Shown here: positions 23,030-30,421 of the stretch, piece by piece
How the letters are laid out: every line of letters starts with the position of its first letter
Position numbering within the stretch: the first letter of the stretch is position 1
NCBI GenBank assembly: GCA_003167255.1
Contig: PMTR01000006.1
Coordinates: 3,000 to 55,373, forward strand
Source of the DNA: Bryobacterales bacterium
GTDB taxonomy: Bacteria > Acidobacteriota > Terriglobia > Bryobacterales > Bryobacteraceae
DNA length: 52,374 nt
Reading direction: 5' to 3'
Notes under the pieces: generated by a model
Databases searched by the model: none
Told to the model about the DNA's origin: nothing
What the model saw: only the letters and a program-made list of their open reading frames with translations
Program-made: the position numbers and the translations under genes

Positions 23030-24212
23030 TGCGGTCTTCCTGAGGGGCAAGCCTTCTTAGCCAGTATTCGCGGAGCAGCGGGGAGAGGAAGCGCCACCGG
23101 CCATCCGCTTCCACGAGGTACCCGTCGTTCTGCAGCACGTCCACCAGATAACGCAGTTTGTCCTCGCGCGCCGTGGGATCGGGGATCGGGCAGGCCAGCA
23201 CGAGGCTCAATGTGCTCCGCGTGGAGCCTTCGGGAGCGCGGCAGCAGTGATGCAAGAGCGATACGGCGAGTTCCGCGTCCGGTCTGCCGAGTTCCTCGTA
23301 GAGGCGCTGCCGCCAGTAATCAAAGTAGTTGCGATGGTGTGGACCCAGCAGGTCTTCGATGGCCCGGTCGACATCCGACTGGGTTACTTCACCGTTGACA
23401 CCGCGGAGTTGGTGAAAGATCAACTGGAGATAGTAAGGAGCGGTCCAACCGGTGCGGGTCACGATGTGGGCGCGGACGGCTTCGCCGAGCTGAACAGAGT
23501 GCGCTGCCGCAAGAGCCTGGAGGAACGCATCGGCGACGGGAGCCTCGAAAGAGCCGAGCTTCTCGATGTGCAGATCGTTGATGGCATCGGCGATGTTCAG
23601 GCGGGTGGTGATGGTGTCGAGGCCGATGGAGCCGGCCAGCATCCAGCGGACACCAGTGTACTTCTGGCGCAGGCGGCGCAGCCAATACAGAAACTCTCTG
23701 ACGCGGGCGCGCCCGGCGGGTACGTCGTGATCCAGGAGCTTGAGCACGAAAACCGGGAGTTCATCGATCTGAATGAGCCAGCGGCCTTCCAGCTTGGAAA
23801 GAGCTCCGGCCAGTTCCTCGCCGAGACGGGTCCAGTCGGCGCCATCGGAGCGGAATTCGAGGCTGAAACCGGCGGCGCCGACCTTTTGGATACGGTCAAT
23901 GGTCTTTCCCAGCCAGTTCTCCTTGATCTGATGCCAGAGGGGGTCACCGAGGGGGCCCTCAAGGATGGCGGCGTAGAGGCGCTGCACGAAGTGAAGCTCG
24001 TCCGCGCAGTCGGAGACATCGACTAGGGCGGTGGTGAAACCATAAGCGGCTGCCTCTTCGGCCATTTTCCGCATCAGGGAAGTCTTGCCGACGCGGCGAG
24101 GCGCGAGGAGGAGAAGGTTGTCAGTTTCCAGATTCCGCCAGAACAGCTCCATCTCATTGATACGATTAAAAAAATCGTCTCCTTCGGCGACGGCTCCGGT
24201 CACGTTTCTCAT
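23022..24212 (-). CDS. AAA-type ATPase, partner of the large ATPase
   Basis: A 396-residue protein. Walker A APRRVGKTS (residues 37-45), Walker B WLIQIDELPVF (about 145) and a sensor-like ARVREFLYWLRRLRQ follow, then a C-terminal winged-helix-like part (LRYLVDVLQNDGYLVEADGRWRFLSPLLREYWLRR). It resembles the archaeal-type ATPases with a C-terminal DNA-binding domain. The ATG at 24212 has AGGAG five bases upstream, and the longer frame to 24266 runs into the TTGTACA boxes. First gene of a two-ATPase operon; it may load or recruit its partner. Function unknown. Confidence 0.85.
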   Translation of the reverse strand: MRNVTGAVAEGDDFFNRINEMELFWRNLETDNLLLLAPRRVGKTSLMRKMAEEAAAYGFTTALVDVSDCADELHFVQRLYAAILEGPLGDPLWHQIKENWLGKTIDRIQKVGAAGFSLEFRSDGADWTRLGEELAGALSKLEGRWLIQIDELPVFVLKLLDHDVPAGRARVREFLYWLRRLRQKYTGVRWMLAGSIGLDTITTRLNIADAINDLHIEKLGSFEAPVADAFLQALAAAHSVQLGEAVRAHIVTRTGWTAPYYLQLIFHQLRGVNGEVTQSDVDRAIEDLLGPHHRNYFDYWRQRLYEELGRPDAELAVSLLHHCCRAPEGSTRSTLSLVLACPIPDPTAREDKLRYLVDVLQNDGYLVEADGRWRFLSPLLREYWLRRLAPQEDRND

Positions 24213-24222
24213 AGCGGCTCCT

Positions 24223-24264
24223 GTTGTACAACTGAAATATTGTACAGCAATTATTTTGTACAAC
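24223..24264. promoter_or_regulatory. Three TTGTACA boxes at exact 16-bp spacing
   Basis: TTGTACA starts at 24224, 24240 and 24256. The first is part of the perfect palindrome GTTGTACAAC (24223-24232). The others are ATTGTACAGCAAT and TTTGTACAACAAA, both near-palindromic. The array starts 11 bases before the ATPase operon's ATG, in an AT-rich gap. The regular spacing of about 1.5 helical turns suggests cooperative binding of a dimeric regulator. No regulator gene of known specificity adjoins it. Confidence 0.6.
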
Positions 24265-24315
24265 AAATTTGATGCACAGTCAAGCAGGAGTCGTACGGGT
24301 TTAGTGGAATCACGC

Positions 24316-24414
24316 CTAATGCTTGTGCCAGCGACTGAGCACCACGTTCACCAGGCCGAAGACGCCGATGGCAATGCCGGCCGCGAACAGCTTTAGCTTC
24401 AAGGTTCTATCCAT
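24316..24414 (-). CDS. 32-residue membrane micro-ORF copied from a LysE 3' end
   Basis: The frame opens with MDRTLKLKLFAAG and then continues GIAIGVFGLVNVVLSRWH, matching the last 20 residues of the LysE transporter at 27286-27915. It ends HKH and stop. The match covers about 60 bases (24325-24380 against 27295-27350) and is nearly exact. One hydrophobic segment would span the membrane. There is no clear ribosome binding site. It could be a captured membrane micro-gene or simply duplicated DNA with a chance start. Confidence 0.4.
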   Translation of the reverse strand: MDRTLKLKLFAAGIAIGVFGLVNVVLSRWHKH

Positions 24415-24466
24415 GTGGCAAACCGAAATGGATCAGTCTATCAGAAGCGACCATTCGGCCAGATGG

Positions 24467-25849
24467 TTAGGGCTGCTGCCGGACCAGCTCGAGCCTGGTC
24501 CAGTTGCCGTTGAGGTTGCCGTTGGGGTTGAAGTTGGGGTCGCCGGTCATCACGTATTCGTTGGTCCCGTTCAGCCAGGCGTGATCGTATTGGTTGCTGA
24601 GCTCTAAAGTTGCGCCGGTGGATGGATCGCGGAAGGTTTGGACCCCGCGGATGATCTGGTCCTGGCCGAAGGCGGCGCGGTTCGCGCCGGCCATGGAATT
24701 CGCCGTGACGCCGTTGATGGTGTCGGCGACGTGGCGTTGGAACTCGGCGATCATGGCTCCCTGCTTCGCCAGCTCCGCCTGTTTCTTGCGATACAGCGTG
24801 GAAATGACGCCGTTGCTCCAATTGCGCCACTCCGGTTCGGGGTGAATGGTGGCGGCCATCAGCTTAAAGAGCCGGTCGTTCGAGTCGAGCTGGCCTTTGG
24901 GAGTGCGGAAAAACATGACCATCATGGCGTGAGAGTCGTAGGACGCGCCGCGGCCGCCAGCCGGAACGGAGCGCACCACCATGGCTGCGGTGAGCCACGC
25001 TTCGGCCGGTTTGCCGTCGTCGTCGTTATAGGCGATGCGCGCGCGAGCGGCTTCGGTGCGAATGCCGCCGCTGTCTCCGCCAGTGGAGGCTGGCGGCAGA
25101 CCAAGTTGGTGCCGCACGATCTGATCGAGTTCCGGGAAGGAATCGATCGAGACGACAGTACTGTTCTTGGGGCCCTTGGGAATCAGGTTCTGGCGTATGA
25201 ACTCCTCGGCACGGAAGGGGGCATGCACGGGACAGGGTTTCATGCCCACTTGCCCATCGCGCTGATTCTGCTGCTGCATCTGGCGCTGCGCCATGGGGTC
25301 GTCCATGTACTGCCAGGTGGACTGCGGCAGGAGTTGGAGCTCGATTGAGTTGTCGGGGCTGGTGGCATCCCCGAAGACCGAGAACCAATCGGCGAAGCAA
25401 CCGCCCTCGGCCACGCCGACGTTGACCCAGCCTTTGAAATTCCAGGTGGATGGAATCAAGAGGTCGTAGGCGGGGCGTCCCTGGCCCATACCCTGGTCGA
25501 TGATTTTGACTTGCTTCATGAGGAAATAGCGGTCCGAGGGAGCCGCCGAGGCGGCGGGCTGCGGGCTGGGATTCTTCGGCTGGGCCGCGGGAGACGGGGT
25601 GGGCGGAGGAGTGGCCGGAGCAGGGGTGGAACCGGATGGCTGCAGGGCTTTGAGTACGGCCTGTTTGCAGGTGGCGGAGACTTGATCCTGGTGCTGTTTG
25701 AGGCAGTCGAGAATTCGCCCACTGCCCTGCGGTACGTTCGGGCAGAGCTTCTGCACGTCGGCCGCACAGGCTTCGCGGGGGTCGGCCTGGGCAAAAAGCA
25801 GCCCCTCGCAGAGTAGGAGCAGAAACACTGGCAGAATGCGAGACATCAA
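24467..25849 (-). CDS. Secreted protein with an N-terminal Cys-rich repeat
   Basis: A 460-residue exported protein. A signal peptide (about residues 1-20, ending LLFAQA) is followed by one cysteine-rich repeat (about 26-66: ACAADVQKLCPNVPQGSGR, CLKQHQDQVSATCKQAV). Its four-cysteine spacing resembles the repeats of Golgi GLG1/ESL-1 proteins, which also occur in bacterial secreted proteins. A Pro/Ala/Ser linker (about 72-104) leads to a large globular domain with no recognised family. The C-terminus has an Asn/Gly repeat (DPNFNPNGNLNGNW). The function is unknown. It is monocistronic, in the same direction as the ATPase operon. Confidence 0.8.
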   Translation of the reverse strand: MMSRILPVFLLLLCEGLLFAQADPREACAADVQKLCPNVPQGSGRILDCLKQHQDQVSATCKQAVLKALQPSGSTPAPATPPPTPSPAAQPKNPSPQPAASAAPSDRYFLMKQVKIIDQGMGQGRPAYDLLIPSTWNFKGWVNVGVAEGGCFADWFSVFGDATSPDNSIELQLLPQSTWQYMDDPMAQRQMQQQNQRDGQVGMKPCPVHAPFRAEEFIRQNLIPKGPKNSTVVSIDSFPELDQIVRHQLGLPPASTGGDSGGIRTEAARARIAYNDDDGKPAEAWLTAAMVVRSVPAGGRGASYDSHAMMVMFFRTPKGQLDSNDRLFKLMAATIHPEPEWRNWSNGVISTLYRKKQAELAKQGAMIAEFQRHVADTINGVTANSMAGANRAAFGQDQIIRGVQTFRDPSTGATLELSNQYDHAWLNGTNEYVMTGDPNFNPNGNLNGNWTRLELVRQQP

Positions 25850-25900
25850 ATGTATCCTACCGCAAGGAGTAAGAGGCTTGCTCTCACCTCACCTGCAAGG

Positions 25901-26163
25901 GTGTGCGACATAAAAGTGGCGGAGATCCCGATCCGGCGAAATTCGCAGGAATCTGAGCGTAGGGGTACGCGAGGTTTGGTCTTCGGCTTTGTATCAGGGC
26001 ACGCCTTTAGTCGTGCCGTAGGGTTGCTCGGAAAGTCGGGCTTTAGCCCCTGTGGTGCCGGAAAACTCACAGTGGCAAAAGCCTCTGGTGCGGCGACTTG
26101 CGGCACGGCTAAAGGCCGTGCCCTGATACAAACCAGCCGGAGTCCCACTTTTATGTCGCGCAC
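25901..26163. repeat. Nested palindromic element with 19-bp terminal inverted repeats
   Basis: Termini 25901-25919 and 26145-26163 are inverted repeats matching at 18 of 19 bases (core CGACATAAAAGTGG). Inside is a second pair, 25988-26018 and 26101-26132 (core TTTGTATCAGGGCACG), differing by one indel and one or two bases. GGGCTTTAGCCCCTG lies at 26039-26053. The inner unit recurs at 51077-51144 beside a transposase remnant. No gene lies inside. It resembles a MITE or composite REP element. The 25850-26518 gap otherwise shows nothing. Confidence 0.75.
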
Positions 26164-26518
26164 CGCACCTGCAATAGGGTAACGGTACCGCCCTATCGGA
26201 CCATCCAAAAGCGGCTGGACACGTCAGCGCCGACCATTTCGACACTGGAGGGAGCGATTTGAAAAGCAACGCGTGGCTGGCCTCTTGGAGGTCCCGTCAA
26301 CGGATATCGAGTTTGATAGATGCCGCGTGGCCACTGGGGAGGTAGGTCCCGTGATACGCCGCTCGCGGCAGTTGCCGACCACATGAGTCGCGGGCGCGCT
26401 TCGACGGCGGTCGCCGTTGGCATTCAACGCATCACAATCGCAGCATGAGGGCGCCTCCCATTTAGCGCAGGAGCCGAGCGATAGATACCGACCGGATGCC
26501 GGTGGTATAACGGAAGCC

Positions 26519-27040
26519 ATGGAAAACCCGGTACGGTGGGGCAGGGGGCTCACGGTGATAAGGCCGGGAGTCCTGAAGCTGGAAAACGGAAGGCTGTCGC
26601 TGGTGAGCGAGGGCAAGGAAGTCTTCGGCGTCGGAGTTCCCGCCCCGGAACTGTTTCGCTGGCCGTGGTATGGGTTGAATGCGTCATTTACCCTGCACAT
26701 CGGCGGGCAGAAGTATTCCGTGACATTCATGCCCCTGGGAGCGCTGGGAAGCCAATACCAGGCGTCACTGGATACGGGAGCGCGGTGGAAAGCGGCGCTC
26801 GAAGGCGGCGCCCCGCCCGTTGGTGGCCAACGCGCATGGATTCGAGGAGTGCGTGTCCTCACCGGGTTGCGTTGGATCCTGCTGGCGTTGATGGGTTCGC
26901 TGCTCGGTTTGGTCATGCTGGCAAACCCAGCCGGTGGCCCATTTCAGATTTATCGTGCGATTGGCGGGCTGATCATGCTAGTCTGTCTCGCCCGGGTATG
27001 GGTGAGAATCCGCGACTCTCGGGGCGGAAACGCGCGGTGA
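26519..27040 (+). CDS. Membrane protein of unknown function
   Basis: A 173-residue protein. The first 110 residues are soluble and beta-rich (VIRPGVLKLENGRLSLVSEG, FTLHIGGQKYSVTFMPLGAL). Two hydrophobic segments follow (about 122-140, RWILLALMGSLLGLVMLAN; 148-165, AIGGLIMLVCLARVWV). The ATG at 26519 is chosen because the open frame upstream, which begins at 26417, has no protein-like character and GGAAG stands close by. No family is recognised. It is preceded by the palindromic element and followed by a small minus-strand frame. Confidence 0.6.
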   Translation: MENPVRWGRGLTVIRPGVLKLENGRLSLVSEGKEVFGVGVPAPELFRWPWYGLNASFTLHIGGQKYSVTFMPLGALGSQYQASLDTGARWKAALEGGAPPVGGQRAWIRGVRVLTGLRWILLALMGSLLGLVMLANPAGGPFQIYRAIGGLIMLVCLARVWVRIRDSRGGNAR

Positions 27041-27069
27041 CACCGCGTCGACCAACGAAAGTAGACGCT

Positions 27070-27207
27070 TCACGCGCGCGCGAGAAACCCAAAAAAGCAA
27101 TCCCGGATTAACCGTTGTGCCTTCAATGCGACCATAGCGTAGGTTTTTCCGTTGTCATCGGCGTCTTCGAGCAGCGCGACCACGGAATGTATGTCAATGC
27201 CTGTCAT
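27070..27207 (-). CDS. Small protein of 45 residues
   Basis: Below usual size limits. The frame starts MTGIDIHSVVALLEDADDNG and ends FFGFLARA. AGGA stands 9 bases before the ATG and TATAAAT a little further up. The composition is protein-like (KTYAMVALKAQRLIRD). No family is recognised. It might be the truncated start of a larger gene. It lies between the membrane protein and the LysE gene. Confidence 0.4.
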   Translation of the reverse strand: MTGIDIHSVVALLEDADDNGKTYAMVALKAQRLIRDCFFGFLARA

Positions 27208-27285
27208 GAAGAACCGTCCTATTTATAGTAAACAACTCGTCAGTCGCGGCAGCTCGTCTCCGATCCGCTTCCGCGTGAACCTCGC

Positions 27286-27915
27286 CTAACCCCTGTGCCA
27301 GCGGCTGAGCACCACGTTCACCAGGCCGAAGACGCCGATGGCAATCCCTGCCACGCGGTTCATCCAGCGCATGCCGGCATAGGTAATCCTGCCGCGCAGC
27401 AGGTTTGCCGCGCTGGCCAGAATGGTCCACCAGAGCATCGACCCGCAGAATATGCCGGCCACCAGAAATGAGGTCTGCCACAGCAGCCGCTGCTTTCCCA
27501 GGCCGAGCATGGCCAGCACCGCCAGAAAAGAGAGCACGGTAGTAGGGTTGGTCAAGGTCAGGAGAAGAGTGGAGACGAAGTCCGAATGGGCGGAGGAGCG
27601 GACCTGGACCGCTTCGAGCGGCTTTGGCGGCTTGCAATAATACACCACTCCGATGCCCATTAAGAGGATCCCGCCAACCAGCCGGATCCAGGACTCTTCG
27701 CGGATCAGAAACTGAATCACCAGGCTGATGCTGAACCCCGCGATGGCGCCGTATAGCGTGTCCGCGATCGCCGCGCCCAAACCGGAGCGGATACCCGATT
27801 TCCAGCCCCTCTCGATGGTCCGCTGAATGCAGAGCACGTTGACGGGGCCGACCGGCGCCGCGATGATCAGGCCCACAGCCAAGCCACGGATGGGCAATAC
27901 GAAGTCCATCATCAT
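27286..27915 (-). CDS. LysE/RhtB-family amino acid exporter
   Basis: A 209-residue protein with about six membrane segments. It opens GLAVGLIIAAPVGPVNVLCI, the conserved APVGP start of the LysE/RhtB superfamily, followed by GWKSGIRSGLGAAIADTLYG. It also has LTNPTTVLSF in the third to fourth helix, another family mark. These proteins export amino acids or related metabolites; the substrate is not predictable. Its last 60 bases were copied to 24316-24385. It is divergent from the TetR-ABC1 unit. Confidence 0.93.
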   Translation of the reverse strand: MMMDFVLPIRGLAVGLIIAAPVGPVNVLCIQRTIERGWKSGIRSGLGAAIADTLYGAIAGFSISLVIQFLIREESWIRLVGGILLMGIGVVYYCKPPKPLEAVQVRSSAHSDFVSTLLLTLTNPTTVLSFLAVLAMLGLGKQRLLWQTSFLVAGIFCGSMLWWTILASAANLLRGRITYAGMRWMNRVAGIAIGVFGLVNVVLSRWHRG

Positions 27916-28146
27916 GGCATTAGATTCCGGGATGGATGAGCCCAGCCGGGCCGCCCAGTTGAGGATTCGGACTGTTCTTCAGAACGCCTGCTTCAATCGA
28001 CCGAGTTTGCAAACTGGGCACCGCCTCCATTATGCGCATGAGTTGGCGCCCGTCGTGTCAGTTGGACATTTTTTTGCGTTGGGCGAATGGGACATTATCC
28101 GAATGTCGGGCTAGCGGCCTCCGGGGTGTCACAGCCAAGATCATTA

Positions 28147-28208
28147 TGAGCATGCTCATTATTGTCTTGACATTGGACTCGGGTTGGATTATTTTATGAG
28201 CATGCTCA
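28147..28208 (+). promoter_or_regulatory. Promoter with twin operators for the TetR gene
   Basis: TGAGCATGCTCA occurs twice as a perfect 12-bp palindrome, at 28147-28158 and 28197-28208 (50 bases start to start). Between them lie TTGACA (28167-28172) and TATTTT (28190-28195) at a 17-base spacing, a good sigma-70 promoter. The second palindrome covers the expected transcription start. This is the classic layout for autorepression by the TetR-family protein encoded directly downstream. Confidence 0.8.
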
Positions 28209-28230
28209 CTTTAGGGGGCCAGCAAAGCCT

Positions 28231-28857
28231 GTGAGGATTACCGCCGAAGCGAAGTCCGCCACCCGGCTGCGCATTCTGCAAGCGGCCACGAGCCTTTTCG
28301 TGAGCGACGGCTGGCAGAACACCACCACGCGCGGCATAGCCGTGGCAGCCGGGATCGCCACCGGGACGTTGTTCAACTACTTTCCGACCAAGGAAGCCAT
28401 CGCCGCCGCGCTTGTGGCCGAAGCCATGGAACGTGCCGGCGAGGAGTTTCGCGCCGGCCGGAGGGAGGAGGTTTCTTTGGAAGCCGACCTCTTCTCGCTC
28501 ATCTGGTCCGGCCTCCGCCACCTCCGTGAGTTTCGCAAATTCCTGGCACCCGCCTCCGATACCATTTTCAGCCCGCTGGCGCGCCAGTCGCCCGACAGCC
28601 CCGGCGATGCCATCCGCGTCGATCATTTGGAACTGGTGGAAGCGATCGTCACCTCTCACGGTTTTTCCGCTCCCCGGCCTGCGGTAACCGTGCAACTTTA
28701 TTGGACTCTCTATCTGGGCGTTTTCGCATACTGGGCAGCCGACGATTCACCCGGCCAGGAGGACACCCTGGCCCTGCTGGATCAGTCGCTGAAGCTGTTT
28801 GTCGCATCGCTAGGCATCGACCAAGGAAGGGGAACATATGGACGTCAATCTCAGTGA
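28231..28857 (+). CDS. TetR-family transcriptional regulator
   Basis: A 208-residue regulator. The N-terminal helix-turn-helix covers about residues 8-55: RLRILQAATSLFVSDGWQNTTTR, then GIATGTLFNYFPTKEAI, the standard TetR recognition helix and following helix. The C-terminal domain is an all-helical ligand-binding and dimerisation domain with no recognised ligand type. GTG start, preceded by AGGGGG. Twin palindromes at the promoter suggest autorepression. It overlaps the ABC1 kinase gene by 20 bases, so the two are co-regulated. Confidence 0.92.
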   Translation: MRITAEAKSATRLRILQAATSLFVSDGWQNTTTRGIAVAAGIATGTLFNYFPTKEAIAAALVAEAMERAGEEFRAGRREEVSLEADLFSLIWSGLRHLREFRKFLAPASDTIFSPLARQSPDSPGDAIRVDHLELVEAIVTSHGFSAPRPAVTVQLYWTLYLGVFAYWAADDSPGQEDTLALLDQSLKLFVASLGIDQGRGTYGRQSQ

Positions 28858-30253
28858 ATTAATGGCCGCGCTTCCCGACGACGATCTTTCGTCCACGGCG
28901 AATGCCGCCTGGGCGCAGGAACAACTCCGGGAGATTCTCGCCGATCTGGCGCAGCGCCCGGCGCCGGCCGGCTCGCTCCACCGGCTGTGGACACTCTCGG
29001 AACTCTCCGCGCAGATCGCCCTGGCATACCTGGCACTCTGGATACGCCGGTGGTTCAGCGATGCCGAGGCATCCAAGCGGCGTCTGATGGAGACGAACCT
29101 GCGCGTGGCGCTGAAGACGTTTCATCGTCTGGGCTACCTGCGCGGCGCCATGACCAAACTCGGCCAGGCCGCGGGCAACCTGCCGGGTATCCTTCCCGGT
29201 CAGGTGGCCGATACTCTGGACCGCCTCCACTTCGAGGCCCCGCCGATGCACTACGCGCTGATCCGCGAGGTGGTGCGCAATGAGTTCGGCAAGGAATCCG
29301 AAGAACTGTTTCTCAGCTTCGAGAAAGAGGCCTTCGCCGCCGCATCGGTCGGCCAGGTCCACCGCGCCCGGCTGAAATCGGGCGAGCGCGTCGCCGTCAA
29401 GATTCAGTACCCGGGTATCGCGCGAACCATCGATGCGGATTTTCGAAATCTCTCCGCCCTGGTCCTCCCTCTGCGCCTCGGCAAAGATTGGGAATCGGTC
29501 AAGGCGCAGTTCGAAGAAGTCCGTCGCATGCTCAACCAGGAAGTCGATTATCTGCAGGAAGCCGAATCGCAACGACTCGCCCGCGAACTCTTCCGGCCCG
29601 AAGACGGCATTGTCGTGCCGCGGGCCTACCCCGAGTATTCCGGCAAGCGCGTCCTGACCACCGATTACGTTCAGGGCCTGCACCTGCAAGACTATCTCGC
29701 CACCAACCCTACGCAGGCATCGCGCAACGCCTTCGGAACCAAAATCTACATTTCCTGGATGCGCATGTACTACGCCTTCATGCCCTACGTGGATCCCCAT
29801 CCCGGCAACTATCTGTTCCTCAGCGACGGTAGCCTTGGGCTGATCGACTTCGGCTGCGTGCAGCACTACGGCCCTGAAGAGCGCGAACTCGTGCGGATGG
29901 CCGACAAAATGGCGTACGAGGATCCGTCCATCATCCCCGAAGTCGTCCAACGCGCCTGCGGCGTGAGCGCGAACGATCCCGAACTGGAAGGCTATGTCCG
30001 CATGATGGAGGAATCGCTCGATTGGATGATGGAGCCGGTCCGCCAGCCGGGCGCATTCGATTTCGGAGACGAGGCTCACTTCCAACGGGGCGTGGACTGG
30101 TTTTCGCGCGTCGTCCGCAAACGGCACCTCCGCGCCCATCCGATGTACGTCTATTGGAACCGCAGTGTCTTTGGCTTCAAAGCGCTTCTCTACCGGCTCC
30201 GCGCCCAAGTGGACGTACACGCGGTCGTCCGGCAGGAGCGGCCCGGATGGTAA
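28838..30253 (+). CDS. ABC1/UbiB-family atypical kinase
   Basis: A 471-residue protein of the AarF/ABC1/UbiB family. A KxGQ-type motif (MTKLGQAAGNLPGI, about residues 107-120) precedes the kinase core, with FAAASVGQVHRARL (Ala-rich loop) and VAVKIQYPG (nucleotide-binding Lys). The catalytic segment is DPHPGNYLF with LGLIDFGCVQ as the metal-binding Asp loop. The family supports isoprenoid quinone or lipid metabolism. AAGG-AGGGG lies before the ATG. It overlaps the TetR gene by 20 bases, so TetR probably controls it. No ubiquinone genes adjoin. Confidence 0.93.
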   Translation: MDVNLSELMAALPDDDLSSTANAAWAQEQLREILADLAQRPAPAGSLHRLWTLSELSAQIALAYLALWIRRWFSDAEASKRRLMETNLRVALKTFHRLGYLRGAMTKLGQAAGNLPGILPGQVADTLDRLHFEAPPMHYALIREVVRNEFGKESEELFLSFEKEAFAAASVGQVHRARLKSGERVAVKIQYPGIARTIDADFRNLSALVLPLRLGKDWESVKAQFEEVRRMLNQEVDYLQEAESQRLARELFRPEDGIVVPRAYPEYSGKRVLTTDYVQGLHLQDYLATNPTQASRNAFGTKIYISWMRMYYAFMPYVDPHPGNYLFLSDGSLGLIDFGCVQHYGPEERELVRMADKMAYEDPSIIPEVVQRACGVSANDPELEGYVRMMEESLDWMMEPVRQPGAFDFGDEAHFQRGVDWFSRVVRKRHLRAHPMYVYWNRSVFGFKALLYRLRAQVDVHAVVRQERPGW

Positions 30254-30343
30254 TTGAGCGAGAAGCTGGATTACGGTGAGATGGGGCTGGGTGAATTCAG
30301 ATTGGGAGTTTGGTAGCCTGTCCCCGAATTAAACCCGCGAAGA

Positions 30344-30380
30344 GCCGGACCAGGGGGTCCGGCGCAGGCGAGGGCGCCTG
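30344..30380. repeat. Two adjacent intergenic hairpins
   Basis: GCCGGAC (30344-30350) pairs with GTCCGGC (30357-30363), and CAGGCG (30365-30370) with CGCCTG (30375-30380). They follow the ABC1 gene and lie before the S55 gene; they may end transcription or be repeats. GTTGTACAATAAGT nearby (30389-30402) contains TTGTACA but only once. Confidence 0.5.
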
Positions 30381-30421
30381 CCCCACGTTGTACAATAAGT
30401 GACAACTGGAGTTTTTCCCCA

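Noticed and set aside
21638-23398. Long plus-strand open frame (586 codons)
   Set aside because: Antisense to the two ATPase genes, which carry clear Walker motifs. No domains, no ribosome binding site.
24223-24264. TTGTACA array as a CRISPR or replication origin
   Set aside because: Units of seven bases at 16-bp spacing are too short for CRISPR. There are no DnaA boxes, no AT-rich unwinding block and no replication genes nearby.
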